This document shows, in pieces, positions 1-12,250 of a DNA stretch of 64,000 nucleotides. The DNA comes from Impatiens glandulifera (lineage: Eukaryota; Streptophyta; Magnoliopsida; Ericales; Balsaminaceae): NCBI RefSeq assembly GCF_907164915.1, contig NC_061865.1, positions 50,875,363 through 50,939,362 of the forward strand, read 5' to 3'. Both the position numbers and the translations under genes were made by a program. The notes beneath the pieces are model-generated. The model worked only from the letters and a program-made list of their open reading frames with translations. It was not told the DNA's origin and did not search any database. Numbering within the stretch: position 1 is the first letter of the stretch; each line of letters begins with the position of its first letter.

Positions 1-280
1 ATTAACACCTCAACCTTCCCATAACAAATATTTTTTAACTAACTTTAAAATATGTGTCTAAATTAAAAAAGATTAATTTATATAAAAATTAGTAAACATC
101 ATAAAAAAAAAAAAATGTTATAAACAAGAACATATTATTAGCTAAACATATTATTACACAATCATTCAAAAGATTTTAACTTACCTAGAAAATGATTGAT
201 TCCCGAAAAGAGAATGAATGGAAAAAACAAATACAGAACTGACAGGTTGAGGGAGGAATGAAATGTGGTAGCTTAATTTT

Positions 281-965
281 TTTTTGTTAATTTGAATATA
301 TATATATATATATGAGAGTAAATGATATTTCAGTCAAATTGTGGGTTGACCCGCCTATAAATTTAAAACGGTTAAAAATAAAATTAAAAATATTATATGT
401 ATGTTTCAAATTTGCAACATAACCAAACAAGTACAACTTATTTAACCAACTAGACTAATAACACTTTATATTTTAAATTTAACACCAAATTAGATGAACG
501 CGGAACATTTTAACAATATAAATTCAACTTTTTAACTAACTAATATACATATATATATATATAATGTTGCTTAATTTTTAAAGTGTTCGGATTGTCGGGT
601 CGAGAGATGTGATTAATTTGGATATATATGTGAGAGTAAATGAATACTTGGGTCGGATTTTGGGTTGACCCGCCATAAATTTAAAAAGTTTAAAATAAAA
701 TTAAAAATGTTATAAGTATGTTTCGAATTTGCAACCTAACATAACAAGTACAACACTTTAACCAACCAAGCTAATAACATTTTACATTTAAAATAATGAT
801 TCTTAATTTTTAAATTGTCTCTGGGTCAAGAACTGTGGTTAATTGGAATATATATGTGAGAGTAAATGGATATTTAGGTTGGATTGTGAGTTGACCCGCC
901 CATAAATTTAAAACGGATAAAAATAAAATTAAAAATGTTATAAGTATGTTTTGAACTTATAATCT
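281..965. repeat. Three diverged copies of a locally duplicated unit
   Basis: Three related blocks begin near 290, 612 and 838. Each has an AT run leading into GAGAGTAAATG (near 314, 632 and 858), then a GGGTTGACCCGCC-like core, ATAAATTTAAAA, and a TATGTTT...TTGCAACCTAAC-like tail. The spacing is about 318 then about 226 bases, so the copies differ in length. No protein reading frame or terminal inverted repeat goes with them. The rest of 1-1405 is AT-rich with no gene that I can support. Seen in the sequence; the family is not recognised. Confidence 0.7.
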
Positions 966-1409
966 AATTTAGGTGTATATTATTTAATCATTTATTGAAA
1001 AATATAATTAGGTTATAAACAAATATAAATGAATTATTAAAAAAATTATTTACAAAAGTTCAGCAAAAGACAATTTTAAAAATATTTATATATTCTTTTT
1101 TACAGAAAATAAAAAGTTATAGATTCACTAAAATTCAGTAGAGTAGTTAAATTAATGACGCATATATTTTATTTATTTGTTTATAATTATCATATAATAA
1201 GGTATACGATGATTATTAATGTTGTTAGTTATATATACTTTAATAGTAATAAAACTTATATTGTCATGTTCGAATGAAAATGTTTGATAGTTCGACTAAA
1301 CCCGAAACCACCCGATCTAATTCGACCCGACCCGACCCGCAAATATGGGTAAACTTGTTTTCTTCCCACCTTTAGTCCCGCCTTTATTGATCAACAACCG
1401 CCTTTCATA

Positions 1410-1418
1410 TTAGGGTTT
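1410..1418 (-). promoter_or_regulatory. Telo-box upstream of RPL35A
   Basis: TTAGGGTTT on + (AAACCCTAA on -) lies about 52 bases before the start codon at 1470. Telo-boxes are a known promoter element of plant ribosomal-protein genes, where they work with other motifs to drive expression in dividing cells. The position near the likely transcription start fits. The role here is inferred from the family. Confidence 0.65.
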
Positions 1419-1469
1419 AGCTTCTCTATCATTCTTTCGCCATTGGAAGGAATCTTCACAGCAATAGCC

Positions 1470-2055
1470 ATGGTGAAGGGGCGTCAAGGAGAAACTATCA
1501 GGTAGAAATCTCTTGTCATTTCCATTTCTCTGTCTGTGTTTAAGATGTGGATTTACTCACACTGATTTCGTTTTAGGCTTTATGTGCGAGGCACGATTTT
1601 AGGATACAAAAGGTACGACTGATTATCCTCTCTCTTTTAGAAATCGTAATATACTTAAGTTGAATGTCTTCATGACTGTTGTATTTATTGGTTTTAGATC
1701 GAAGTCAAATCAGTATCCGAGCACTTCATTGTTACAGATCGAGGGAGTTAACACGAAAGAGGAAGTGACATGGTACCAAGGGAAACGCATTGCCTATATA
1801 TACAAGGCCAAGGTGAAGAAGAACGGATCACACTACCGTTGCATTTGCATTTGGGGGAAGGTCTCACGTCCTCATGGTAACAGTGGAGTTGTTCGAGCTA
1901 AGTTCAAGTCTAACCTTCCTCCCAAATCTATGGTAAATACAATTTCGTATCTTTTAGATCATATTGTAATGGTATTATTCTGGTTTACTGATTTGTATTC
2001 CTTCTATTATCAGGGGGATAGAGTGAGGGTTTTCATGTACCCAAGCAATATCTGA
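1470..2055 (+). CDS. RPL35A: 60S ribosomal protein eL33 (L35a)
   Basis: Cytosolic large-subunit ribosomal protein of 114 residues. Four coding exons with consistent phases: 1470-1501, 1577-1612, 1698-1932 and 2014-2055. The start MVKGRQGE, the middle [19 protein letters not shown] and [13 protein letters not shown], and the end [10 protein letters not shown] are hallmarks of eL33. Plant orthologues are usually 112 residues. This copy is two longer because the conserved RCIWGK reads RCICIWGK (residues 70-77), a tandem TGCATT duplication at 1840-1851. All other conserved stretches are intact and the splice sites are canonical, so the gene looks functional. A telo-box lies just upstream, as in other plant ribosomal-protein genes. 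Identity is firm; whether the two extra residues are tolerated is open. Confidence 0.95.
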
Positions 2056-3209
2056 GGTGAGTTGTCTGTTTAATATGGTTGTTTTTCAATAATATGCATT
2101 GCTTCTTGGTAAAAAAACTACTTAGTATTAGTTTTTGTTGAATGGTTCTTAAAAACTGACCCTATCTGGTTCTGTGATAATGTGTCTTATTATGGTGTTT
2201 TTTAGCTTTGTTAAGTCTCTCTGAACTTTCTGAAATACTGTTAATTAGAAATTGACAGTTAACCTAGCTCAATTACCAAATAATACCTTGAATTGAATGA
2301 TAAACAATAGAACTAGAATGAGAACGAAGGGAAGATTACCTTGAATTGAATGGTGAACAATAGAACTAGAATGAGAATGAAGGAGGAAGATAAAAACTCT
2401 TAACAATCTAGGAGCATTTGAGAATTATTATTGGGAGAGGAAGGAGAGATAGAAACACTACAAGAGTTTTCTACCAATTAATTTCATGACAACAACTAAT
2501 CTTTATACTATTCTATTTGTAATCGCCACTAACAGCTACTCAAACCATAGGACATTAGCCCTAATCCTTCTTTATCGTAATACTTCCCTACTCCATAATA
2601 ATTTTTGTTTTTCAAACATTGAGTCATCAGATAGAATGTAAATATAGTTTTAAACATTTTTTTATAAAACACTTCTGGAGATTGGCACTTCACAGAGTGC
2701 AATCCTTATTATCAGTTCACATTTAAATACTTAAGAAGCAATTCACATTTAATTACTTAAGAAGCCTTATTTTAGGCTATGAGTTCCTCATTTTGTTCTT
2801 TCATGCTTTATTTTGACTTTTCGTTCTTCAAAGTTCTTTATTATTTGGATTGTCTTTTTCATTTTTCCTAGAGGATTTCCTGAAAAATAATTATTTGAGT
2901 TTCTTTTTTTTTTAATCAAGGAGAACTAGCTTGACACTCCAAAACTTATTATTTGAGTTTCTACCTATGGAAGAAATTGTATGTTGGTTAGCTTGAGCAT
3001 AACCAAATGGTGGAAGTATGTATGTGTACTTCTCTGTTGTCTAATAGGATCAGTTCATTTATTGAATTCTTGAGTTTGCGGTAAACATTTAGTTGAATGA
3101 GGCAGAACACTTAATCAAGATTATGTGGCCTCTCAATCTGAGCATGGTATCATCTTGGCCAAATGAATGCAACAAACATGTCTTAGGGTTAGGTATAGTA
3201 AAGGGGAAA
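2056..3209. other. Intergenic, possible solo LTR on minus strand
   Basis: The RPL35A 3' region is followed by AT-rich DNA. From about 2640 down to 2270 the minus strand resembles a Copia-type LTR: a TATAAAG stretch, then a CT-rich leader ending in TTCTATTGTTCACCATTC. I see no second LTR, primer site or coding DNA nearby, so this would be a solo LTR; support is weak. No gene is visible. Confidence 0.35.
2285..2391. repeat. Tandem duplication, about 53-bp unit, two copies
   Basis: ACCTTGAATTGAATG followed by AACAATAGAACTAGAATG occurs at 2285 and again at 2338, with few differences. It is a simple local duplication inside the possible solo LTR. Confidence 0.8.
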
Positions 3210-3447
3210 TGTTCTTGAAGATAGAATATGCAAAGTAGTCCTCGAATTATTAGTTAAGATATAAATAGGGAACACTTAGTTGGAGATTCAATTGATATTC
3301 TTGATTAAGGTTTTGTAAAAAATATGTGAGGATAGACTTTTATAGTATTATGCATGAAATTGTATGGTTGTATATTGAATTGAAAGTTAGTATACACCCT
3401 CTCACCTCTTGTTGTCTCTAGTTCTATCCCAAGTTTCCTTTGTAACA
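3210..3447 (+). repeat. Left LTR of the small LTR element
   Basis: Starts TGTTCTTGAAG and ends TGTAACA three bases before the primer-binding site. It shares its block order with the repeat at 4407-4627. Substitutions and small gaps separate the two LTRs, which points to an old insertion. Confidence 0.65.
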
Positions 3448-3449
3448 AT

Positions 3450-3460
3450 TGTATCAGAGC
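3450..3460 (+). other. Primer-binding site (tRNA-iMet type)
   Basis: TGTATCAGAGC lies just 3' of the left LTR. It matches the TGGTATCAGAGC primer-binding site common in plant Copia and Gypsy elements, with one mismatch in the second base. Confidence 0.7.
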
Positions 3461-4406
3461 TATTGTCTATCCACTTGTGGAATTCGATAGATCTGTATCA
3501 ACAAATTATGACCACCCCACTCTAGTCTCTACCAAAAGTCATTCATCTTCGATAACCAAGAAATGATTAAGATTGCAAGGTACAATCATTGTGGAAACCA
3601 AGAAGCAAATTGAGCTTAATACAATATAAGTTTCCGTGGAAGACATGTGAGAACAGTTAATCACCAAACTACTCTATTCCAACATCTAGAATCCTTGTGA
3701 ATAAATATCATGTGATTAGAAGAATATGAAATGGCAAATGATATCATAAAGGTAATAGTGGTCCATTGAAAGAGTTGCAAGAGCCGTCAAGGGTCAAGAA
3801 AATGTTCCTTCAAAGAAGACATTACTTCTCTTAGGTAGAAAAACATAAACTCCCCAAGAAGAAGAAAGACAAAATGATGAAAATGTTAGTTTGTGATCGA
3901 GATTCGTTCTTGTCCAAAGGAAATATCACGGAAACAATTCCAAAGATAATGTTTGAAGATTTCATAATGATGCAACATTAGAAAATGGTTCCAAAATCTT
4001 CGCAAGGGAGTGTTTGAAGATGGTCCTAGCAAAGCGATTGTAGAAGGGGATTCAAAATGCTTAAATTTTGACAGTATATTTATTTTCTTGTTTAATAAGA
4101 AATCCTCTGTGGAATGAAGAAACATGGATTTCTACACGTTTGACCGGAATGGAGGGCGAGTGCAAGCAACTAAAAGGATGTGTTTTTGAAAGCCAATGAA
4201 AACCTTCCAAATGTAGTGGTCAACTCTAATATCAGAAGCTATTGGTGCTAAGTTTGTTTACCCATTCGATACAGGAATAGAATCTCTTGTTGGTTTTTCG
4301 GCATAATACATAATCAAACCCCGAAGTAGAATCAAAGTCTCTTTGTTTTCTTTCTTTTGATTTTAATGTTTTTTAAACCTTCACCGAGGACAATGAAGAT
4401 TTGAAA

Positions 4407-4627
4407 TGTTCTTGAAAATAGAAGGCTATGAGAGTTAGAATATAGATAGAGTACACAATTGGTAATATTATTGATTAATGTTGTGTATATATATATATAC
4501 ATGTGACTGAGGATAGACTTTTATAGTATTGTTTGGATATTGATTGGAAAGTTAATCTACTCCCCTCTAATCCTCGGTTCTGTATGTCGAATGTTTGGAG
4601 ACAGAAAGATCTTTGTTTTTGTAACTC
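4407..4627 (+). repeat. Right LTR of the small LTR element
   Basis: Begins TGTTCTTGAAAATAG and contains the GAGGATAGACTTTTATAG block also found in the left LTR. It also has a TATATATATATACATG expansion that the left LTR lacks. The end is set near GTTTTTGTAAC by comparison with the left LTR. Confidence 0.6.
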
Positions 4628-7600
4628 GAAACATTGTCAAATACTGAAAACAAAAAACAATAAATGTTTCGAAATTGAGCCAATGTTTCAAATACATATA
4701 ATCTACATCTTCTTCCTCCGCAAAATCTCTTTAACTTGTAAACCATTTATATTTATTTTCCTAATATGAAATTGTATGATAATAATATTGACATAATTTT
4801 TGTCCACTTGCTTGCAATCAATAGGGGGTAAGATGGAAACCAGCAGCAGCATCAAGACATTTAATTTGGTCTGTCATTTTCTTTGTTTTGTTTGTTCATG
4901 GATCATTTGAAGTTGTGTGGTCCATGTCAGATTTTTGTATTGGCACTTCTTGTTTGGGGTATGAAAACTCGATAATGTTAGTGATGGAGGAGTTTGGCAT
5001 TCTAGTGATATCTTAGCATTTTTGTTGTTTTTTCTAATATGGAAGTTAGGCACATAGAAATTGAATATAAAACAATTAGTGGTTCTTGTATTGAGTCATG
5101 TATGTAGTGAGTTTTGCCTGAAAAGTAATAGTGTAGTATCTACATCTATCTGCCTAACTTTGAAGCTTTTGAGTGGTGGTCAAACCTTTCTTAATTTATT
5201 TTTTATTTGAAAAGTTTATTGCATAATAGTATAATACTACTAGTCTCTTCTTTACCTTAGCTACTTTTGAATCTCACATTTGCTTGAAAAGAACCTGTGA
5301 TTTGATCATCGATTGAGATGTTTTGTCAATGGTCTTAAAAACTTAAGACACAAGTACTTCTAATACAGTTAAGGTTGTGTCAGTATTTGTTTAATCAATT
5401 GAATTGCATATTTATTAATGTTTAATCTTATGTTTTATTTTCAAAAAATTACAGTTAACAGTTATGACGGTAGGTGATGCATGATAGTTTCTTACATTAA
5501 AATAAATAAAAAATTATGTTGTTAAGAATAACACTAAAATGACTGTGTTAAAAGGTTATATAAGATTATGATTTAAAAATATCACTATACAAATTTAAAA
5601 GAAGAAATAAATTATATAACAAAAAAAAAATCTTTAACCAAATTAAAAAAAATATATTTTTTCTTATTAATTGGCAATGTGAAAAAATAATTAGATCATT
5701 GTGATCTAACATTAATTGATTTTTTATATATATAATTTGTTAAATTAACTTGAGTATAAGGGTATTATTTAAAAAGTTCAATTCTTACTTAAAAAACTAA
5801 TTAAGTTAAAGTATGGTTAATATTTTTAAAAATTGTTCATTTTTTAAAATTAAAAAAAGTAATTAATTTTTCTTTATGTTTTTATTCTCATCCTACTGTT
5901 ATGAAATTCCAATTTAAAAGAGTTGTATTATTGTCCTTAATTTCCCATCTTAAATGTATTTATATTATTTTTTGAAAATAAAATAAATATGTTGTCACTT
6001 ATTATTAAATTAGAATGTCACAAACAAACTAAATTAGTTGAAAGTACACATCACATTATTTAATATTTATTATGAAAAAATAAAATTATTTTTATATATT
6101 TATTTTTTTAAAAAAAGCACAAGTCAAGTTCTTACATCTCACCATTAATATAAGTTTAAATTTGAGTAATTATTTGTAACTAACACATCACGCCGTGGGC
6201 CCCACATTCCATGTGCTTTGAACACAACGCGCTTTTCTTATGCCCCATTTTCTTTCTTTTTATTAGGTCATTCCCATTTTAAACGTGATTTCCTTTTTTT
6301 TTTTAATATTCAAATTTATATACTCTTAATTTTAAAATATATATAAAAAAAAACGTTAAATTTTTTAAATACATAACAAATATAGCATCATCCAAATTAT
6401 GAACAATATAAAATACTTTAAAAAAACATTACTTAACATAATACTAACTTTATAAGAGAATAAACATCTTTAATTTGATATATATATATAATAGAGAATA
6501 ATAAAATAATTATGTTATCTAAATGTCACATTTTTTATATTAAAAAGTGTCAATTATGAATTGTATTAGCAGCTTCTAGAATTAAATTCAAATAAAGAAT
6601 AAATAAAAATAATGTCGTCATTTTAATTGTTTTTATATATAATGATAAACTTCATAGAGAGTAATGAAATAATGAAAGTTATAATAATTGAATATTATAT
6701 GACAAGTTTTAAGGTTTAAAGAATTTTCAAATGTTAATTGTAAAAGAAGCTAAGTTTAAGAGTCGGATTTCACTTATTAAATAAATTCAAGGACCTACAT
6801 AGTTGTTTACCCTTTTCTTAAAAAAATATATTATTTGGATGGTTATTTTTCTAAGCTCAGTCTCGGCTTTTGATAGTATCTTTCACGCGCTATTATATTT
6901 ATTGATTTTATTATTATATCAATAAAAAAAACTATATAATAATAAACTATTCACTTCTATTTTTTCTTTTTCATTTTAATTAAAAAATATTATTATTAGG
7001 ATTATTCTAGTGAAATTTTATTATTTTTATATGAAATTCAATATCACTTTTTAAATAAACAAATTCATATGTGGTTAGTGACTTCACATATAATGAAAAT
7101 ATCGATATCACTTATTATAAAAAGATTACTCAAATTTACTTAATATAATACTAATATTTTTATCATTAGAAATTTGTTTAAAATTATATTTTGTATGTAC
7201 AATATGTTGAATGTTAAGAACAAATCCTTGTTTATATATATTATATATATAAGCTAAAAAAAATAATTATATATAAGCTAGTGTTTAAATTTATTGAAAG
7301 AACCTTCCGTAAGTTCACACTTAATATGTCAATAACTTAAACTTTTAATATTGATGACTAATGAGCAATTTACCTTTTTTTAAATGTTTTCTTCTAGTAT
7401 TATACATATTTTAAAGAACATGACAAAATAGTTTAAGCGCTTTATTTTTAAACGTGTAGATGAAGTCGCAATTTTTCGACTTCTAAAACAAACTAAATAA
7501 TTCGTAAATCTTGTACAAACTTTTGATTTAGTAAAAGAACATATTGAACTATTCACTTTGTAAACGAGGTTTGATCTTAAAAAGAAAATAAAAGTAGATT

Positions 7601-9129
7601 CTAGTTTATGGTCTTTACGATTTCACTATATAATTTTAGAATAACCGAAACAAACAAGGCAAAAAAAAGAAGAGGGATATGGAAATACTACATTAGTTAT
7701 GTGTAAGAATCAAACCCTAATAGATCAAGAATTAGGGTTTCTTGAAAACCCATGTATATTATTTCCTTATAACTATGTCCCTTTCTTTTTATTTATTATA
7801 CCCTTCCTTCAATTTGTTTACAAGTGTTGTACCCTACACATAGGGTTAAGGGTTTTTCTATCCATGAATTTACAAATTCCTAAAGGGCCGGATAAGATTA
7901 TGGTGCCTCAACTCTTGTTCATATATATAAATGCATTTAATTAAGCTCTATTAATATTTTTTTAAATAAAATCCCTATCTCATTTATGACATTTGGCCAA
8001 CTTCTATGCCTATCACAAGCTTTACCGGCTATGCCGGTCATCATGAACCTTAATTTATAGGAAAATTATTTATCTTACATCCAATTAAATAATTTTATCA
8101 CAATGGGTCAATTACTCAAATTCTCAATAATTTCAATTATTAATAACCCATCAAGGTATTCAAGTGATAAAAGTTAGACTAAATTGTCATAAGTTAAATT
8201 CTAACTAAAAACGTTTTGAGAGTAAGAGATCATGGCAACATCGGTTATTTGAATAAACCATATATCTTACGTACCCTAGCTAATAGACCGATTTATAATT
8301 TTAAAACCGTATGTATGACCCTATAATCGATGATCAAATATTGTTTAGATCAGAATGATTCAAATCGATTTAAAATAAAAATAGTCTATTAATATTCATA
8401 TTAAATATTACTATGATATATTAAGACTAATGATACATGTATTATAACTTATATGACACTTGGGATTTAAATTCGGAGCCGACCATTTTTTTTCTTAACA
8501 TAAATGTTAGTTTATTAGGAAGATATTTACCTTATATAAATATATTTATATTTATAATTTTTTATTTAGTTTACTTTATATATTGAAATAATTTGATCAA
8601 TGCTATTAACATTACAAGTTATATGTTATTTTTATCAGAATAATAATTTTAATTTTATTAATTAGTTTATAAATAATTTGCTTAAAGTAATTTATTATTT
8701 GTTTTGTTTTTGTAATAAATGCATAATAAGACCACTAGTATCCTGTTCCATCCGTGCAGTTATACTAGATAACTTGGATGTCTCATTGGACATTTAATGG
8801 AAGTCTTACTATTTTAAAAACATAACATGTGCTAAATTGCTGTTATATAATTAATATTTTTTTTTTAATTGACAAAATTACATAAAAACTTATTATTAAT
8901 TTTTTATCATAATCATTTTCCTATTATAATACATATTAACTTCTGAAATTTTTGAATAATTTATTATTGATATCAACCTACCTTTTATATATAAAAGATG
9001 ATAAGAATGAATTAAATATTTTTAAGAAGGAAATACAATATTACAAATTATTTGAATAAATCAATTATATATTATTTGATTGATTTATTTCTTTTATTTT
9101 TAAATATATATATATATATGTATATATAT
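4628..9129. other. Intergenic AT-rich DNA
   Basis: About 4.5 kb without a supportable gene. Most of 5450-7650 is extremely AT-rich. Around 7690-8280 composition is more balanced and there are short direct and inverted copies of AGGGTTT/AAACCCT and a GCCGG inverted pair near 8026-8037. This could be LTR-derived, but no partner repeat is visible. A reading frame of 81 codons at 7699-7944 has no recognisable domain and is not called. Confidence 0.6.
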
Positions 9130-9639
9130 TCCTTACACGCCCCGCAAAATTGGCATGTCGTCGGCTACATAAAGTTTTGAACGAAGATTTTGGAAGGGAG
9201 CTCGAGTCAATGACTTTGTTAACAAATCTGTTGACTGATATTGAATATTGACATAAGACACAAAAATGCAACCTTTTTTGAGACAACATCACGAACAAAG
9301 TGAAGGTCAATAGCAATGTGCCGCCAGATTGAGAGCGAGTTGAGTGGCACCCATGTTGTCACACAAAATCCGCGGCGTGGGAAGCGAACGAAATTCCAAG
9401 GTCGGCAAAGAGATGATGAAGCCAACAAACTTTAGAAGTTGTAGTGGCCAAGGCCCTATACTCGGCCTCGATGGAAGAGCGAGCAACCCTGCACTGTTTT
9501 CGTGACCGCCACGAGATAGGATTAGACCCAAGAAAGACAACATAGGCGGATGTCGATTTCCCGTCAACGAGATCACCGCCAAAAGTCAAAGAATGGGTGA
9601 GATTGTTGGGTTGAAGAGAAAAATAAGGAATGACATATT

Positions 9640-10174
9640 GTTGAAATTAATATTTTTTAATTAATTATGGTATTGATTAGGATAATATCAAAGATTATAA
9701 GTTACATTATTTAATTTTAAGATAGAAAAAAATTTATCACAAGCGTCCCCTCACGTGCGAGATTATAGAAGATCCCCTTTAAGTTCAAACAATTCCATTA
9801 AATTGAGTCTAATTGTATGTGTGATAACATCTACTATACCAAGAATATCAATGAACCCGATTATTGCAATTGCTCAAGATACCCTTTTTTAGTTTAGCTT
9901 CTAGGGTCTATTTCTTATTTCAAGATCTCTCTTACTAACTGAAATCAAAGAATTAGAAGATCTAGTGATGGTATGATTGAAGAACAAGAAAATAATAACT
10001 ATGTTGGTTGAACATAGTTATTATTTTCTTGTTCTTCAATCAATCGTACCATTACTAAATAAATATATAATCAAGATAAAAATATTTTCCTATTTTAGAA
10101 TTAAATAACGTAACTTACAACCTTTTATATTATTTTAATCAATACCATAATTAATTAAAAACATTAATTTCAAC
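9640..10174. mobile_element. MITE with about 90-bp terminal inverted repeats, inserted in the Copia relic
   Basis: The left end starts TTGAAATTAATATTTTTT and the right end, read on the minus strand, starts TTGAAATTAATGTTTTTA. The match continues for about 90 bases through TTAATTATGGTATTGATT and AAGTTACRTTATTTAATT. The element interrupts the RNase H part of the Copia relic. No transposase is inside. I could not match a target duplication at the ends, so the superfamily is not assigned (long TIRs are compatible with Mutator-type elements). Confidence 0.75.
9970..10052. repeat. Near-perfect hairpin inside the MITE
   Basis: The left arm from about 9971 to 10005 pairs with 10011-10042 without mismatch over 32 bases, around the five-base loop GGTTG. 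Pairing resumes beyond a four-base insertion. Such a stem could be transcribed into a foldback RNA, or it may be the core of a foldback element. Confidence 0.85.
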
Positions 10175-10790
10175 GGAGAGTGAGAAGGGAGAAGCAACGG
10201 AGAAGAAGCCCATGTACCTGAACAATCTCTTAACAGCATCCTTGCGAGGCGAGATGTGAGGCCATGTGCTGAGCAAGCTTGTTCACCCTGAAGGCAATAT
10301 CAGGGCAGGTAAGAGTGATGTACTGAAGACCACCAATAGCACTACGATATTCAGTAGCATTAGATGACCCAAAGATGATAGTCTTTTTGGTTGACATTAG
10401 GGTAGAAACAGGTTTAGCACCATCCAACTTGAAGTTGTATAAGAGGTCCAATGTGTATTTGTGCTGAGACAAGAAGAGACCCTCCTAACACTTAGCAACT
10501 TCAACACCTAGGAAGTACGTCAAGTGACCAAGATCAATGACCAAAAAGGATTTCACCAGATGAGTTGTTACAGCCGTGATGAGCTCAGTAGAGGAGCCGG
10601 TGATAATAAGATCGTCAACATAGACAAGTACAAAGAGGCGAGCATCATCTCTATGAAACATGAACATAGAAGAGTCTGTTTTAGATTAAAGAAAGTCAAA
10701 AAATAATAAGAACGAACTCAAAGCTTTATACCATGCTCTTGGTGCCTGACGAAGACCACGTACTCGTAAAAGGCATAAATACTTGATATT

Positions 10791-12250
10791 CATTAAATAT
10801 GTGCAAGTTAGATGCCAGATTGCAAGAGCATGAATGATTCAATTATGTCGGATTGTATACTAAAATGTTAATGCACAACAAAATCGTTGAAATTTGACTT
10901 ATTTGAAATCGATTTGAGAGCGTTTTGGTTTGTCTTTGATAAAAAGATTGATTCAGTCAATTTGATTAGTTTTATTTGTTCATACAAACTAATTACTAAA
11001 TAAGTATATATATTTTTTAAACAAATAACAACATCAATAATAATAATAAAAGGTTGCAAATAAATTAGGTTAGCCTAAACATATATATTAAAAAAAATCT
11101 ATCATTATTATTATTAGTTGTAGTTTTTAAATATTTAATGATATAAAAACTTAATTATTAATTAATAGGTTTAGCTTTCACAATATAGTTTAACTCAATT
11201 ATATATTTTTAAATTTTTAATAATTATTAGTCGAGTTTGCTTGTTGAACCGTTACTAAGCTAATAAACTGAATGGTCATGTTTGAAGGTGGTCTGGTACG
11301 ACATATAAAATAAAACCATATTTTCAGTGTAGAAGGAACATACTATTACCTGTTACTGTATTTTATTCTTGTGTACCGAAATCTCGACATGATACAAGTA
11401 TGACCATACCGTTCCTACCGAATAATATTAAAATTTAATTTTATTTTGAGTTCATTTTCAAAATCTAAGTTTCTAAAATGATACTTATAAAGTGAGATTC
11501 AAAACTATTTAAAAAAATTAATAAATTTATTAATATTGATATCCATTTAATTTTACTAAAAATTTTATATAATTACGATGTGAATATTGAAAATTTGAAA
11601 ATCTTATATTTTTACGATACCGATAATTTATTTGTGTGCCACGACAAAACAAGGGAATGAAATACCGCTTTTCGTTGGATTCTCTTTACCCTCCCTACAA
11701 TGATGACTCTGTTGTTTTGGGGAGCGTTGAAGCTTGCTCCTTCGAAAGAGTTTTCTTGGTCATCAATGTGACCTCTCCGAAGATAACTTTTATTTTTTAA
11801 TAATATGATAAAGCATAAGAAGTACCCTATTGGACTACACCTATTTTTTAAATCCCGACTCATCCTTCTGAACAATGGGATGTGGACGATTAGCCTCAAC
11901 GCTTTTCGGGAGAGAAAACGATATAGAAACAATAAAACTAATATTCTCATAAATAGTTTATGAAATCTTATAATCCACGTATCATCTCTTACTATTTTGG
12001 TATATCTACGAAATCAATATTTTTGATATTATAACCTACGTTATTTTTTATATACCTTTCGATAACTTACCTATTGCTTTCGATTGGATCTGAATTTTTA
12101 CACCTTTATCAGATTGTCCTTTCTACCATTGAACAAATCCTAATTTGATATGACTAAATGAGTTGACTTTGAAATAATTTTCAAATAAACAATAAATTAT
12201 TAATCCACTTAGATTAATGTTTTGAGAAGGTAGTTATAAGGAAAATAATA
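10791..12250. other. Intergenic, including an unassigned higher-GC stretch
   Basis: No recognisable gene. A segment at about 11612-11930 is less AT-rich than its surroundings and has an open minus-strand frame of 112 codons. Its residues (for example RGHIDDQENSF and VIIVGRVKRIQRK) match no family that I know, so it is not called as a gene. Around 11280-11440 is a GGTACGAC/CGGTA-type dispersed motif, also seen near 43790-43840. Confidence 0.5.

Larger units (their letters stand above)
3210..4627 (+). mobile_element. Small non-autonomous LTR retrotransposon
   Basis: Two diverged direct repeats of about 220-240 bases flank about 960 bases of non-coding internal DNA. Both start TGTTCTTGAA and share AATATAGATAG-like, ATTGATTAA, GAGGATAGACTTTTATAG and GTTTTTGTAAC-like blocks in order. 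Immediately after the left repeat (ending TGTAACA at 3447) is GTATCAGAGC (3451-3460), the usual primer-binding site for initiator tRNA-Met in plant LTR elements. The interior has no gag or pol frame that I can read, so the element depended on proteins supplied elsewhere (TRIM/LARD-like). The right end is approximate and I could not find a convincing 5-bp target duplication. Confidence 0.7.
9130..10790 (-). pseudogene. Copia-type retrotransposon pol fragment (RT and RNase H), decayed
   Basis: Read on the minus strand from about 10790, the frames give GLRQAPRAWY, then LFVLVYVDDLIITGSS with the YVDD reverse-transcriptase active site (about 10625), then YTLDLL...GLQYITLTCPDI. After an interruption at 10174-9640 come GDLVDGKSTSAYVVFLG, NPISWRSRKQ and SSIEAEYRALA of the Copia RNase H, ending near 9136. 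Frames shift several times and stops occur, so it cannot encode a protein. The N-terminal gag, protease and integrase parts and the LTRs are not present. In a live element this protein copies the RNA genome to DNA in the cytoplasm. Confidence 0.88.

Noticed and set aside
7699..7944. Plus-strand frame of 81 codons
   Set aside because: Hydrophobic low-complexity translation, no domain and no splice or promoter support.
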